A DNA stretch of 64,000 bases, from assembly GCA_965220045.1 (NCBI GenBank), contig OZ244803.1, positions 124,001 to 188,000 on the forward strand, written 5' to 3'. Shown here piece by piece: positions 53,962-62,099 of this stretch. The DNA is from VXOZ01 sp965220045 (lineage in GTDB: Bacteria > Chloroflexota > UBA11872 > VXOZ01). Within the stretch, counting starts at the first letter, position 1. Each line of letters starts with the position of its first letter. Position numbers and translations under genes: made by a program. A model generated the notes under the pieces. It had not been told where the DNA came from and made no database searches. It saw only the letters and a list, made by a program, of their open reading frames with translations.

Positions 53962-54813
53962 ATGCCACCCGATAAAGTTCTCCTGGAGGTGTGTGACCTC
54001 GTAGAATTGGAGATTTCTGGCGGTGCTGTTAGCTTGCCGGGTCAGTCGTTCTTTGCGGAGGAACTTGGGGCGATTCAGCGGTCCGACAGGAGGGAATTCC
54101 TTAAGAGCTATGTATGTGAATCTCTGATAGGCCTCTTGCTAGGCGTCTTGGATCAAGCCAAATGCATGGCATTGGTTTTGGGCAATCCCGGTATAGCCAT
54201 TAGTCCATTCTTGCTATCGCGCGGGCTACTTGAATACAGCTACAAAATAGCCTATATTGCTGAACCCGAAATCGAGCCACACCAGAGAATTCGTAGAGCA
54301 TTGGAATTGTACACGGCAGACTTTCGCGAACTAAAGAAGATGTCTAGTCTTAGCAGATGTAATTCTCACTTCCAGAATGCCACAAGCAGTAGAGTACTCG
54401 CGGACTGTTGGTACAAAGAATTGACAGGCAAGAAGCTAAAGTCACTAACCACGAAGTCGATAATGGACGCGGTTTGGAAAGCAGGTGTTGCTGGCCTAGA
54501 GGAGCAGGAGTCACGTCTCAATGTGGCTTACGAGATTGGATATAGAGTTGGATCCGTGATTGCGCATGGCAACGCGTGGGCGGTACGTCGCTTCTGTTTA
54601 GAGTCTCATGTAGAAGCGGGATGCGAAGTTCTCAAACCACATCTTCAGCAGCCACTTCTGCTTGACTTGCTCATTCTAGCTGCCCGCAACTTGCAGTCGT
54701 CATTCGCTTTTTCCGTCCAGCTTGGTAGAGGTCTTCCCGCCAGCTCTATGAATAGGATGGAAAGGAAGATTTTCGAACTGGTAACCATGCGGAGAGGGAT
54801 CCAACCCAATTGA
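53962..54813 (+). CDS. Hypothetical protein, AT-rich, DUF5677-like helical
   Basis: 283 residues from an ATG beginning MPPDKVLLEV; a TTG at 53920 is possible. Not firmly assigned. It has the DUF5677-like pattern FLLSRGLLEYSYKIAYIAEP near residue 80 and GSVIAHGNAWAV near 200, seen in helical proteins found near defence or phage genes. The codon use (AGA, TTA, AAG) is clearly AT-richer than in the flanking genes, suggesting acquisition. Confidence 0.6.
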   Translation: MPPDKVLLEVCDLVELEISGGAVSLPGQSFFAEELGAIQRSDRREFLKSYVCESLIGLLLGVLDQAKCMALVLGNPGIAISPFLLSRGLLEYSYKIAYIAEPEIEPHQRIRRALELYTADFRELKKMSSLSRCNSHFQNATSSRVLADCWYKELTGKKLKSLTTKSIMDAVWKAGVAGLEEQESRLNVAYEIGYRVGSVIAHGNAWAVRRFCLESHVEAGCEVLKPHLQQPLLLDLLILAARNLQSSFAFSVQLGRGLPASSMNRMERKIFELVTMRRGIQPN

Positions 54814-55138
54814 GATATGCTTCGCTGATAGGTCAGTTGTCGATGCTTACATGGAAACGCACATTGAAGTTTCCTAGAAGCAAGCTGCTCTGTACCTACA
54901 GGAGGCGGAGTGGGAGGAATCCCACAGCAACCAGCTCACAATCCATGGGTGTAGTACTGAATTCCCGAAGGTTTATAGTGGGGAGTATAGAGTTAGCGGA
55001 AGCAAAGCACACTTTGCTACTGCACAAGAGTCACTCCGTTAAGCCTAGGGGTCACTCTTACAGCAGAAGTGTGTGACACTGCCTGTGGCGTAATGTACAC
55101 TGACTCAAACGACCGCACGCGATCAAGGAGCAGGTGAG
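54814..55138 (+). other. Intergenic, with dapA promoter
   Basis: AT-rich continuation of the preceding gene's composition. A short open frame at 54810-55076 has no ribosome binding site and no family resemblance and is not called. The promoter is listed separately. Confidence 0.5.
55073..55101 (+). promoter_or_regulatory. Promoter of the DapA-family gene
   Basis: GTGACA, 17 bp, TACACT, giving a start near 55108 and a ~30-nt leader with GGAGCAGGTGAG before the ATG. Confidence 0.5.
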
Positions 55139-56065
55139 ATGGCAGGTACAGAACTCGGCAGACTCATTACGGCGATGGTCACGCCCTTTACCGACGACGG
55201 TTCGGTGAACTACGACCAGCTCGGCCGGCTTGCCGGGCAACTGATAGAAGGCGGCTCGGACGCGCTGCTCGTCACCGGCACCACCGGCGAATCACCCACG
55301 CTTTCCCACGAGGAAAAACTGGAATGCTACCGCACCGTCATGGCGGCGTCAGACGGGCGCGTGCCGGTAATCGCGGGCACCGGCAATTACAGCACGGGCG
55401 AGAGCGTGGCGTTCTCGCAAGAGGCCGAAGCCCTGGGCGTGGACGGCCTGCTGCTCGTGGTGCCCTATTACAATAACCCCCCGCAAGAGGGCCTTTACCA
55501 GCACTTTCGGACGATCGCGGAAAGCACCTCGCTGCCGTGCATCGTCTATAACGTGCCCACCCGCACGGTGCGCAACATGGAGGCCGCGACCACGGCGCGC
55601 CTGGCCGAGGTGGACAACATCATCGGCGTGAAAGAGGCCTCCGGCGACTTGGGGCAGATTTCCGACGTGCTCCGCCTGTCGCCGCCCGACTTCCGCGTGT
55701 GGAGCGGCAACGACTCCGATACGTACCACATCATGTGCATGGGCGGCTACGGCATTATCAGCGTCGCCAGCCACGTCATCGGCCTGCAGATCAAGAAGAT
55801 GATCGAGGCTACTCTGGCTTCCGATATTCCCGCGGCGGGCGCGCTGCACCAGCACCTGATGCCGCTGTTCACGTCCATCTTCCCGCCCATCTCACCGGTC
55901 GCAAGCCCGGCCGCCATCAAGGCCTGCCTCAACCTCTCCGGCTTCAACGCCGGCGGCCACCGCCTGCCCCTGATCCCCGTTTCCGACGAATTCGCCCACA
56001 CGCTCCGCGAACTGCTGGGCACGTATGAGTTGGATCCGAATCTGTCGGTCCTCGCAACGGCGTAG
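55139..56065 (+). CDS. dapA: 4-hydroxy-tetrahydrodipicolinate synthase (DapA/NAL family aldolase)
   Basis: 308 residues. GRLITAMVTPFTDDGSVNY opens the TIM barrel; VTGTTGESPTLSHEEK is the pyruvate loop, CIVYNVPTRTV holds the catalytic Tyr and NIIGVKEASGD the Schiff-base Lys. This matches DapA in lysine and diaminopimelate synthesis, but other aldolases of the family (KDG, N-acetylneuraminate) share the motifs. The start follows GGTGAG. Monocistronic, with a hairpin 35 bp downstream. Confidence 0.9.
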   Translation: MAGTELGRLITAMVTPFTDDGSVNYDQLGRLAGQLIEGGSDALLVTGTTGESPTLSHEEKLECYRTVMAASDGRVPVIAGTGNYSTGESVAFSQEAEALGVDGLLLVVPYYNNPPQEGLYQHFRTIAESTSLPCIVYNVPTRTVRNMEAATTARLAEVDNIIGVKEASGDLGQISDVLRLSPPDFRVWSGNDSDTYHIMCMGGYGIISVASHVIGLQIKKMIEATLASDIPAAGALHQHLMPLFTSIFPPISPVASPAAIKACLNLSGFNAGGHRLPLIPVSDEFAHTLRELLGTYELDPNLSVLATA

Positions 56066-56085
56066 GCTCATCGCGACGACATTTG

Positions 56086-56136
56086 GATAAGAACGAAATA
56101 AGGCGCTCGTGCAGCATAGTGAGGCACGAGCGCCTT
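56086..56136 (-). terminator. Rho-independent terminator
   Basis: AAGGCGCTCGTGC-(11 nt)-GCACGAGCGCCTT, a 13-bp perfect stem; on the minus side it is followed by TATTTCGTTCTT. It serves the minus-strand gene at 56216 best and may also end dapA. Confidence 0.8.
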
Positions 56137-56215
56137 GGACTTGCGGGTTTTATGGCTACGAAGAAATGGTGAGAGCAGAGCCGGATTGCATGCGGGCAAA
56201 ATCTGGAACCGCAGC

Positions 56216-56497
56216 CTAGCCGGGGGGAATGATCTCAAACACGCGGCCGATGATGGCAAGCTGCGCCAGGATGACGATCCCCAACGCCCATCTTTGCAAG
56301 CGCAATTCGCCCCTAATGGCGTCGACTTTCTCATTGAGCACGGCAATGTCGGCCTTGGTTTCGGCAATATCAGCTTTGGTGGCGGCAATATCGGCCTTGG
56401 TGGCCATGTGTTCATAGCCACCTTCGATGCGGGCCAGCCGTTCTTCCGTTGTAGCCACGTGTCGCTCTCTCAAATCCGTGCTGGCTGTCATACTCAT
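56216..56497 (-). CDS. Small coiled-coil membrane protein
   Basis: 93 residues. The middle consists of heptad-like repeats TKADIAATKADIAETKADIA, a coiled coil, followed by a C-terminal membrane helix (ALGIVILAQLAIIGRVFEII). It resembles short DUF1640-type or hemolysin XhlA-like proteins. It probably sits in the inner membrane with the coiled coil in the cytoplasm. Its terminator is the 13-bp hairpin. Confidence 0.7.
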   Translation of the reverse strand: MSMTASTDLRERHVATTEERLARIEGGYEHMATKADIAATKADIAETKADIAVLNEKVDAIRGELRLQRWALGIVILAQLAIIGRVFEIIPPG

Positions 56498-56888
56498 GTT
56501 GGAAGTATATCATAGAGAATGATACTTCGATAGGTTACATGGTCCCATATTCCCCCACTTATTGGCACCAACGTCGCGTACTTGCCAGCCAGCGGCCCGC
56601 GCGGTCCGACTGCCATAATTCCGAGACGAGGCACCGTGCCGGTACTGCTTCCGGAAACTGTAACCCTTGCACGAACCAGCGCCTCGGGCCTCGGCATGGC
56701 GTTGGCACAGTTGGGACCTAACTGCTTGAGCAGGCAATTCAGATTCAAAATTCAGGCGGCGTCAGGTGCATGGCCGCTGTCAATTCTAATTAGACTCGAA
56801 AGCCAGGTCTCTTGCCTGCTGTCGGCAATATTCTGTACTGTAGGTGCAGAATCATCTACATATTCGATAACGTTGGCGGAGTTTCAGG
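56498..56888. other. Divergent intergenic region
   Basis: TTGCCT, 16 bp, TGTACT near 56812-56840 may drive the glycosylase gene. A short imperfect dyad AAGTATATCAT/ATGATACTT lies at 56504-56528, just upstream of the coiled-coil gene. No gene seen. Confidence 0.45.
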
Positions 56889-57563
56889 GTGGCGACAGAA
56901 TCCCCAGAGCAAGTGTTGGAAGCAATCGGCGCGGAGGTGCGGCGGTGCACCGCTTGCGGTCTCTGTAAGCAGCGCACCAAGGCCGTGCCGGGTGAAGGTG
57001 CCATCAAGAGCGGCATCATGTTCATCGGCGAGGGGCCGGGATTTCACGAAGACCGGCAGGGGCGGCCTTTCGTCGGTCAAGCGGGGAAGCTGCTTGAGGA
57101 GATGCTGGCCGCTGTCAGCTTGCGCCGGGAGCAGGTGTTCATCACCAACGTTGTCAAGTGCCGCCCGCCGGACAACCGCGATCCGCAACCCGACGAAATC
57201 GCCGCCTGCAACGGCTACCTCGACCGCCAACTCGCCGCCATCGATCCCCGTATCGTCGTCACCCTCGGCCGCTATTCCATGGCGCGGTTCTTCCCCGGCG
57301 CGAAGATTTCCGCCATCCACGGCGAGCCGAAATACGCCGACGGCCGCGCCTACGTGCCCTTCTATCACCCTGCCGCCGGCCTCCGCACTCCCGCCATCAA
57401 GCAGATGCTCTTCGAGGACATTCAGAGACTCCCCGCCATCGCCAAGCGACTGAGCGAATTGCAGGAGCAGGGGTTTTTCGAGCGGCAGAATGATGACACC
57501 GCGGAGGCCGCACCTGCTGCCGCCGCCGATGAGCCTGCTGACGATCAACTCAGCTTGTTCTGA
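56889..57563 (+). CDS. Family 4 uracil-DNA glycosylase (4Fe-4S) with a clamp-binding tail
   Basis: 224 residues from a GTG with GGCGGAG upstream. The Fe-S cluster Cys are in CTACGLCK plus later Cys in VVKCRPP; the uracil pocket motifs are IGEGPGFHEDRQGRPFVG, NVVKCRPPDNRDP and FYHPAAGLR. It excises uracil from DNA; family 4 enzymes are usual in thermophiles and many other bacteria. The disordered Ala/Glu tail ends in QLSLF, a textbook beta-clamp binding pentamer, so the enzyme probably docks on the replisome. Confidence 0.93.
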   Translation: MATESPEQVLEAIGAEVRRCTACGLCKQRTKAVPGEGAIKSGIMFIGEGPGFHEDRQGRPFVGQAGKLLEEMLAAVSLRREQVFITNVVKCRPPDNRDPQPDEIAACNGYLDRQLAAIDPRIVVTLGRYSMARFFPGAKISAIHGEPKYADGRAYVPFYHPAAGLRTPAIKQMLFEDIQRLPAIAKRLSELQEQGFFERQNDDTAEAAPAAAADEPADDQLSLF

Positions 57564-57812
57564 GTAGGCTCCTCAAGAACTGCCAATCTAAGAGCATCGA
57601 ACTAGGTTGCCAAGGTCTGGCGTAACAAGCCTGGCGGCTGCAGGGCTCTCGAAGGATGGCTCCCCCGGCGCGAGAAAGCGGTTTGGATAGAATGAGTCCG
57701 AATACACAGGCGGGTTTGGTGCCACAGATCGATTCTAGATGTGCCGCAGACTATCCAGCCACATCATAGTCGGCGACACAGCGATGCTTCTCGTCGCTGA
57801 ACATCTCTACGG

Positions 57813-58277
57813 TCATTCGAGCCCCCGAAATCCCGTGAAATTGACCGCCGTGTTCGTGCCTTTTTCAAGCGCCTGCCGGAAAAGTGCCCCATCGACAGTG
57901 AGCAGCGGATTCTCAGGCGCAACTACCTCGAGAAGGGCCGCGTCAGTCAAGCCGAGTCGCGGGAACGCACTGTTGTTTGAGGCAACGGTTCCCGCTACTG
58001 CCACTTCCTCACATTCATGGATGAGGAATCGAAGTTGCTCAAATAGCCGGACCCGCTCAGGATCGGTGTGTTGCGCAAGGAGATTAGAAGCCTCCGCGAG
58101 CGTGTGCGGCGTAACGAGAACTTGGCGAAATCGATCGAGAAGACCGAGAAGGGTGTCGTAATCCTCAGCCGTGAAACCCCTTAGCCGCTTGTGTTTGGCA
58201 ATTATGTCCTTGTCGGCACTTCCCACGACGAGGAGCAAAAGGAGGTTCGTGTCGATGAAGATACCTGGCGCCGGCAT
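57813..58277 (-). CDS. PIN-domain protein (probable toxin)
   Basis: 154 residues from ATG 58277; a GTG at 58304 would overlap the upstream gene. GIFIDTNLLLLLVVG carries the first catalytic Asp, then an acidic pair in LTDAALLEV and LLTVDGALFRQA supply the others. PIN proteins are RNases, often toxins. It lies 4 bp after a small partner gene, as in toxin-antitoxin pairs. No family name is certain. Confidence 0.82.
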   Translation of the reverse strand: MPAPGIFIDTNLLLLLVVGSADKDIIAKHKRLRGFTAEDYDTLLGLLDRFRQVLVTPHTLAEASNLLAQHTDPERVRLFEQLRFLIHECEEVAVAGTVASNNSAFPRLGLTDAALLEVVAPENPLLTVDGALFRQALEKGTNTAVNFTGFRGLE

Positions 58278-58281
58278 AGCA

Positions 58282-58563
58282 TTATCTTGCAGTCGCCAAG
58301 GCACGATCCCTAACTGATGTGACTTTACCAGTAGAGTCGTCTATGCGAACCTGTTTGTAGGAGCGCCTGAGAGGTTCGTCGCGCAGCGCAACCGATAGGG
58401 ATTTGGGACGATCCCAGGGGCGCGAGAAGCCTAGGGTTACTTTCCACTCGTCCGCCTCATGGTCAAACTCAACTTCCTCGAGACCAACATACTCGATCTC
58501 TTCGCCTTCAAAGAGATCGAATATGTACTCTTTTGCTTCTTGTACCGCTTGCTTTACGTCCAT
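58282..58563 (-). CDS. Small partner protein of the PIN gene
   Basis: 93 residues from ATG 58563 (MDVKQAVQEAKEYIFDLFEG); an earlier start at 58584 adds 7 residues. An acidic N-terminal half (VGLEEVEFDHEADEWKVTLG) is followed by SRPWDRPKS and an Arg-rich end. No DNA-binding fold is obvious, so it is not a classic antitoxin. I recall similar proteins next to PIN genes. Confidence 0.65.
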   Translation of the reverse strand: MDVKQAVQEAKEYIFDLFEGEEIEYVGLEEVEFDHEADEWKVTLGFSRPWDRPKSLSVALRDEPLRRSYKQVRIDDSTGKVTSVRDRALATAR

Positions 58564-58758
58564 CGTGAACCCCAAATCTCGCAATTGTTACTTCGATTAT
58601 AGCGTTATTCTCCAACAGGAGTAGTACCATGACATTGATTTGAGAAGATCACATCCAACCTCTTACCTGTGCCATGGAGACAACGCATTCCTGCCGTTCA
58701 TCCCGAAGCGAACCACCATCGAGAATTCGGGTGAGCTGAGAGGCCGCGGAGCGACGTG

Positions 58759-59820
58759 CTAAGAGCTTTCCCAGGCCGCGGGGTCCAGTCCCAGCTCCCG
58801 GGCGGAATCGCAGAGCTTTGCCCACGTGGTCTCGTCGATGGGGATGCCCGTTTGCTTACGCTCGCGCTCCGTGCGGAATTCCGGCTCGCCGGGGAGGAAT
58901 ATCTCAGCCACGCCGGGAGCGGGGCGGCTTGACTTGACGTGCGTTGCCAGGGCCTCCACCTCGTCGTAGTAGGAGTCCAGGTCGGCAAAGTGGGCGATGT
59001 CGTACGCGGTGAACAAGGCGCCGTTGCCGGGCGAGCGCATGTCGCCCGATGACATGCCGTGACCGCTCAGCCCACCGGCGCAGAGTTCCATCATCATGCT
59101 GAGCGCATAGCCCTTGTGACCGAGCGGACCGCCGAGAGGCAAGATGCCGCCACGGGGTTCCTCCCAGTACACTTGCGGGTCCGTGCTGGGATTGCCTTCC
59201 TTATCGATGATCCAGCCCTCAGGCAGCGGCTTGCCGAGATTGGTGGCGACGCGGATCTTGCCATCCGCAACCGTGCAGGTCGTCATGTCCACCATGATGG
59301 GCGGGTCGGCGCGGCGGGGCGCGGCAAACGCCAGCGGATTGGTGCCGAGACGCCCGTCAATGCCGCCGAACGGCACCACCTGAAAGCCCATGCGGCCGGA
59401 ATTGACGTAGGCCACACCGAGCATACCGGCCTGGGCCATCGTCAAGGGATACGCTCCTGCCCGGCCGATGTGGCTTGCCCGGCGCAGCGACACGCTGGCC
59501 AAGCCATGCTGCCGCGCCTTATCTATCGTCAGCTTGGTCGCGAGGGCGGCGCCCACGTGACCGAAGCCGTTGTGCGCGTCCACGACCGCCGTGCAGGCGT
59601 GCTCGCTGACGACTTCCGGCGTACCCAAAGGATCGAGGCGGCCTTCGTGCACAGCACGCGCATACTCGTATAAGCGCAAGACGCCGTGGGAATCATGGCC
59701 GAAGAGATTCGACTGAAGGAGATGATCGGCTACAATCCGTGCGTCTGCGGCACGACATCCCAAAGCAATCAAGTATTCTTCGCCGACGCGGCGCAAGGCA
59801 TCCGCAGTGAGTGTCGGCAC
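58759..59820 (-). CDS. Ldh2-family malate/L-lactate/sulfolactate-type dehydrogenase, copy 1 (type A)
   Basis: 353 residues. Family motifs: GHDSHGVLRLYEYARA, SLRRASHIGRAGAYPL (catalytic His), GTNPLAFAAP and GGPLGHKGYALSMMMEL (NAD(P) contact). These enzymes reduce 2-ketoacids with NAD(P)H; substrates include malate, lactate, sulfolactate, ureidoglycolate and pyrroline-2-carboxylate. Last of four tandem copies. It is closest in sequence to copy 4 (62100-63161). Confidence 0.92.
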   Translation of the reverse strand: MPTLTADALRRVGEEYLIALGCRAADARIVADHLLQSNLFGHDSHGVLRLYEYARAVHEGRLDPLGTPEVVSEHACTAVVDAHNGFGHVGAALATKLTIDKARQHGLASVSLRRASHIGRAGAYPLTMAQAGMLGVAYVNSGRMGFQVVPFGGIDGRLGTNPLAFAAPRRADPPIMVDMTTCTVADGKIRVATNLGKPLPEGWIIDKEGNPSTDPQVYWEEPRGGILPLGGPLGHKGYALSMMMELCAGGLSGHGMSSGDMRSPGNGALFTAYDIAHFADLDSYYDEVEALATHVKSSRPAPGVAEIFLPGEPEFRTERERKQTGIPIDETTWAKLCDSARELGLDPAAWESS

Positions 59821-59850
59821 AACCGACCTCCTTTCAAGCGCAATTGTCTT

Positions 59851-60915
59851 CTAGGCCAATTCCCAGGTATTCGGGTCGAGACCCAGGTCACGGGCGGCGT
59901 CGCAGAGCTTGCTCCAGGTGGTCTCGTCGATAGGGATGCCCGTAAGCTCGCGCTCACGTTGCGCCCGGTACTCCGGTTCGCTGGCGACCAGGACCTCGTC
60001 CACGCCGGCAGCCGGGCGGCTGGTTTTCACGTGGCTGATGAGCGTGTCGATCTCGTCATAGAAGAAATCCGGCTCCACGAATTGCCCGATGTCGTAGGCG
60101 GTCATGTGCACGCCGTTGCTATCCACGCGCATGTCGCCGGCCGACATGCCCTGACCGCTCAGGCCGCCGCCGCAAATTTCATTCAACATGCTCAGGGCGG
60201 TGCCTTTGTGTCCCAAAGGGCCGCCCACCGGCAACACGGCGCCGCGCGGCTCATCCCAGTAGTCGCTGGGGTCCGTGCTTGGGTTTCCATCCGCATCAAC
60301 GATCCAGCCCTCAGGCAAAGGCTTGCCTTCGTTAGCGGCAATCTTGATCTTGCCGTCGGCGACCGTAGAAGTCGTCATATCCACGAAGAAGGGCGGATCG
60401 TGGCGGCGGGGCGCGGCAAAGGCCAGCGGATTCGTCCCCAAGCGGCCGTCTATGCCGCCAAAGGGCGCGACCTGAAAGCCCAGGCGCCCGGCATTCACGA
60501 ATATCAGCCCGATCATGCCGGCCTGCGCCACCATGTGCGGATACTCGCCCACTCTGCCGATGTGGCTCGTATTGCGCAGGGAGACGCTGGCGATACCGTA
60601 TTGCTGAGCCTTCTCTATGAGGAGCTTGGTAGCAAACACCGCGCCTACCTGCCCAAACCCGTGATGCGCGTCTACGACTGCCGTGCACGGATGCTCGCGC
60701 ACAACTTCCGGCGCCGCTTGCGGGTCTACCACGCCCTCTTCCCGCACGGCGCGCCAGTACTGCTCCATGCGCACGATGCCGTGGGAGTCGTGGCCGTAGA
60801 GATTGGACTGGACGAGGTGGTCCTGAATGATCCGGGCGTCTGCCGGCCGGCAATCCAGCGCTTCAAAGAACTGGTAACCAATACGGCGCAAAGCGTCATG
60901 GGTGACAGTAGGCAC
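59851..60915 (-). CDS. Ldh2-family dehydrogenase, copy 2 (type B)
   Basis: 354 residues. Motifs: GHDSHGIVRMEQYWRA, SLRNTSHIGRVGEYPHM (catalytic His), GTNPLAFAAP and GGPLGHKGTALSML. It shares SLRNTSHIGR and VDAHHGFGQVGA with copy 3, which the outer copies lack. The gene is 30 bp upstream of copy 1 on the same strand. Confidence 0.92.
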   Translation of the reverse strand: MPTVTHDALRRIGYQFFEALDCRPADARIIQDHLVQSNLYGHDSHGIVRMEQYWRAVREEGVVDPQAAPEVVREHPCTAVVDAHHGFGQVGAVFATKLLIEKAQQYGIASVSLRNTSHIGRVGEYPHMVAQAGMIGLIFVNAGRLGFQVAPFGGIDGRLGTNPLAFAAPRRHDPPFFVDMTTSTVADGKIKIAANEGKPLPEGWIVDADGNPSTDPSDYWDEPRGAVLPVGGPLGHKGTALSMLNEICGGGLSGQGMSAGDMRVDSNGVHMTAYDIGQFVEPDFFYDEIDTLISHVKTSRPAAGVDEVLVASEPEYRAQRERELTGIPIDETTWSKLCDAARDLGLDPNTWELA

Positions 60916-61016
60916 AAACGGCTCCTTTCGGCAATTGACCGGTCAAGTCTGTGCAGGAAATGTGTCCTGGCTCGGCGCAATCGAGACGGCGTTCTATTTC
61001 GGCTCGCGATCTCACC

Positions 61017-62081
61017 TTAGCAGAGCTCCCAGGCGGTCGGGTCCAAGCCGATGTGACGCGCATCCGCGCAGAGCTTCTCCCACGTGGTGTCGTCAATGGG
61101 GATACCCGCTTGCGCGCGTTCGCGTTCGGTGCGGTATTCCGGTTCGCCGGGAAGCAGGATTTCGTCTACGCCGGGCGCCGTGCGGCTCGACTTCACGTGG
61201 CGCGCCAGGCTTTCCACCTCGTCGTAGAAGAACTCCACGTCGCCGAATTGCGCGATGTCGTAGGCGGTCATGTGGACGCCGTTGCTGCTCACGCGCATGT
61301 CGCCTTGGGACATGCCCTGACCGCTCATGCCGCCTCCGCAAATCTCCATCATCATACTCAACGCGAACCCCTTGTGTCCCAGAGTCCCGCCCAGCGGGAG
61401 CACAGCCCCGCGCGGCTCGCCAAAGTACTCATGCGGGTTGGTGCTGGGGTTGCCGTCCGAATCGACGAACCAGCCCTCTGGCACCGGCTTGCCCTGGTTG
61501 GCGGCGAGATAGATCTTGCCGTCGGCGACGGTTGAGGAACTCATGTCCACAAAGATCGGCGCGTCGGCGCGGCGCGGCGCGGCGAAGGCCAGCGGATTCG
61601 TGCCCAGGCGGCCGTCGATGCCGCCGAATGGCGCTACCTGAAAGCCCATCCGACCCGCGTTGACGAAGATTAGGCCGATCATGCCCGCCTCCGTCACCAT
61701 CAGGGGGTATGCGCTTGCCCTGCCAATATGACTCGTGTTGCGCAGCGAGACACTGGCGACGCCGAACTGCTGCGCCTTCTGTATCAGAAGATCCGTCGCG
61801 AAGGTCGCGCCCACCTGGCCGAAGCCATGGTGCGCGTCCACCACCGCAGTGCAGGGGTGTTCACGCACAACTTCCGGCACGGCGCGCGGGTCTACCCGCT
61901 GTTCTGCGCGCACGGCGCGTGCATACATGGCCGTTTGAATGACGCCGTGGGAGTCATGCCCGTAAAGGTTGGACTGCACCAGGTGATCGGCGATTGTCCG
62001 GGCATCGTCAGGACGGCAGCCCAGAGCCTCGAAGAAGGCATAGCCAATGCGGCGCAAGGCGTCAGCGGTGACGGTAGGCAC
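61017..62081 (-). CDS. Ldh2-family dehydrogenase, copy 3 (type B)
   Basis: 354 residues. Motifs: GHDSHGVIQTAMYARA, SLRNTSHIGRASAYPL, GTNPLAFAAP and GGTLGHKGFALSMMME. Closest to copy 2. It lies 101 bp upstream of copy 2, a gap that could hold a promoter, and 18 bp downstream of copy 4. Confidence 0.92.
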   Translation of the reverse strand: MPTVTADALRRIGYAFFEALGCRPDDARTIADHLVQSNLYGHDSHGVIQTAMYARAVRAEQRVDPRAVPEVVREHPCTAVVDAHHGFGQVGATFATDLLIQKAQQFGVASVSLRNTSHIGRASAYPLMVTEAGMIGLIFVNAGRMGFQVAPFGGIDGRLGTNPLAFAAPRRADAPIFVDMSSSTVADGKIYLAANQGKPVPEGWFVDSDGNPSTNPHEYFGEPRGAVLPLGGTLGHKGFALSMMMEICGGGMSGQGMSQGDMRVSSNGVHMTAYDIAQFGDVEFFYDEVESLARHVKSSRTAPGVDEILLPGEPEYRTERERAQAGIPIDDTTWEKLCADARHIGLDPTAWELC

Positions 62082-62099
62082 AGGCGGCTCCTCTTGGCA

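Noticed and set aside
54810..55076. 88-codon + strand open frame
   Set aside because: No ribosome binding site, Ser/Arg-rich and repetitive; probably non-coding.
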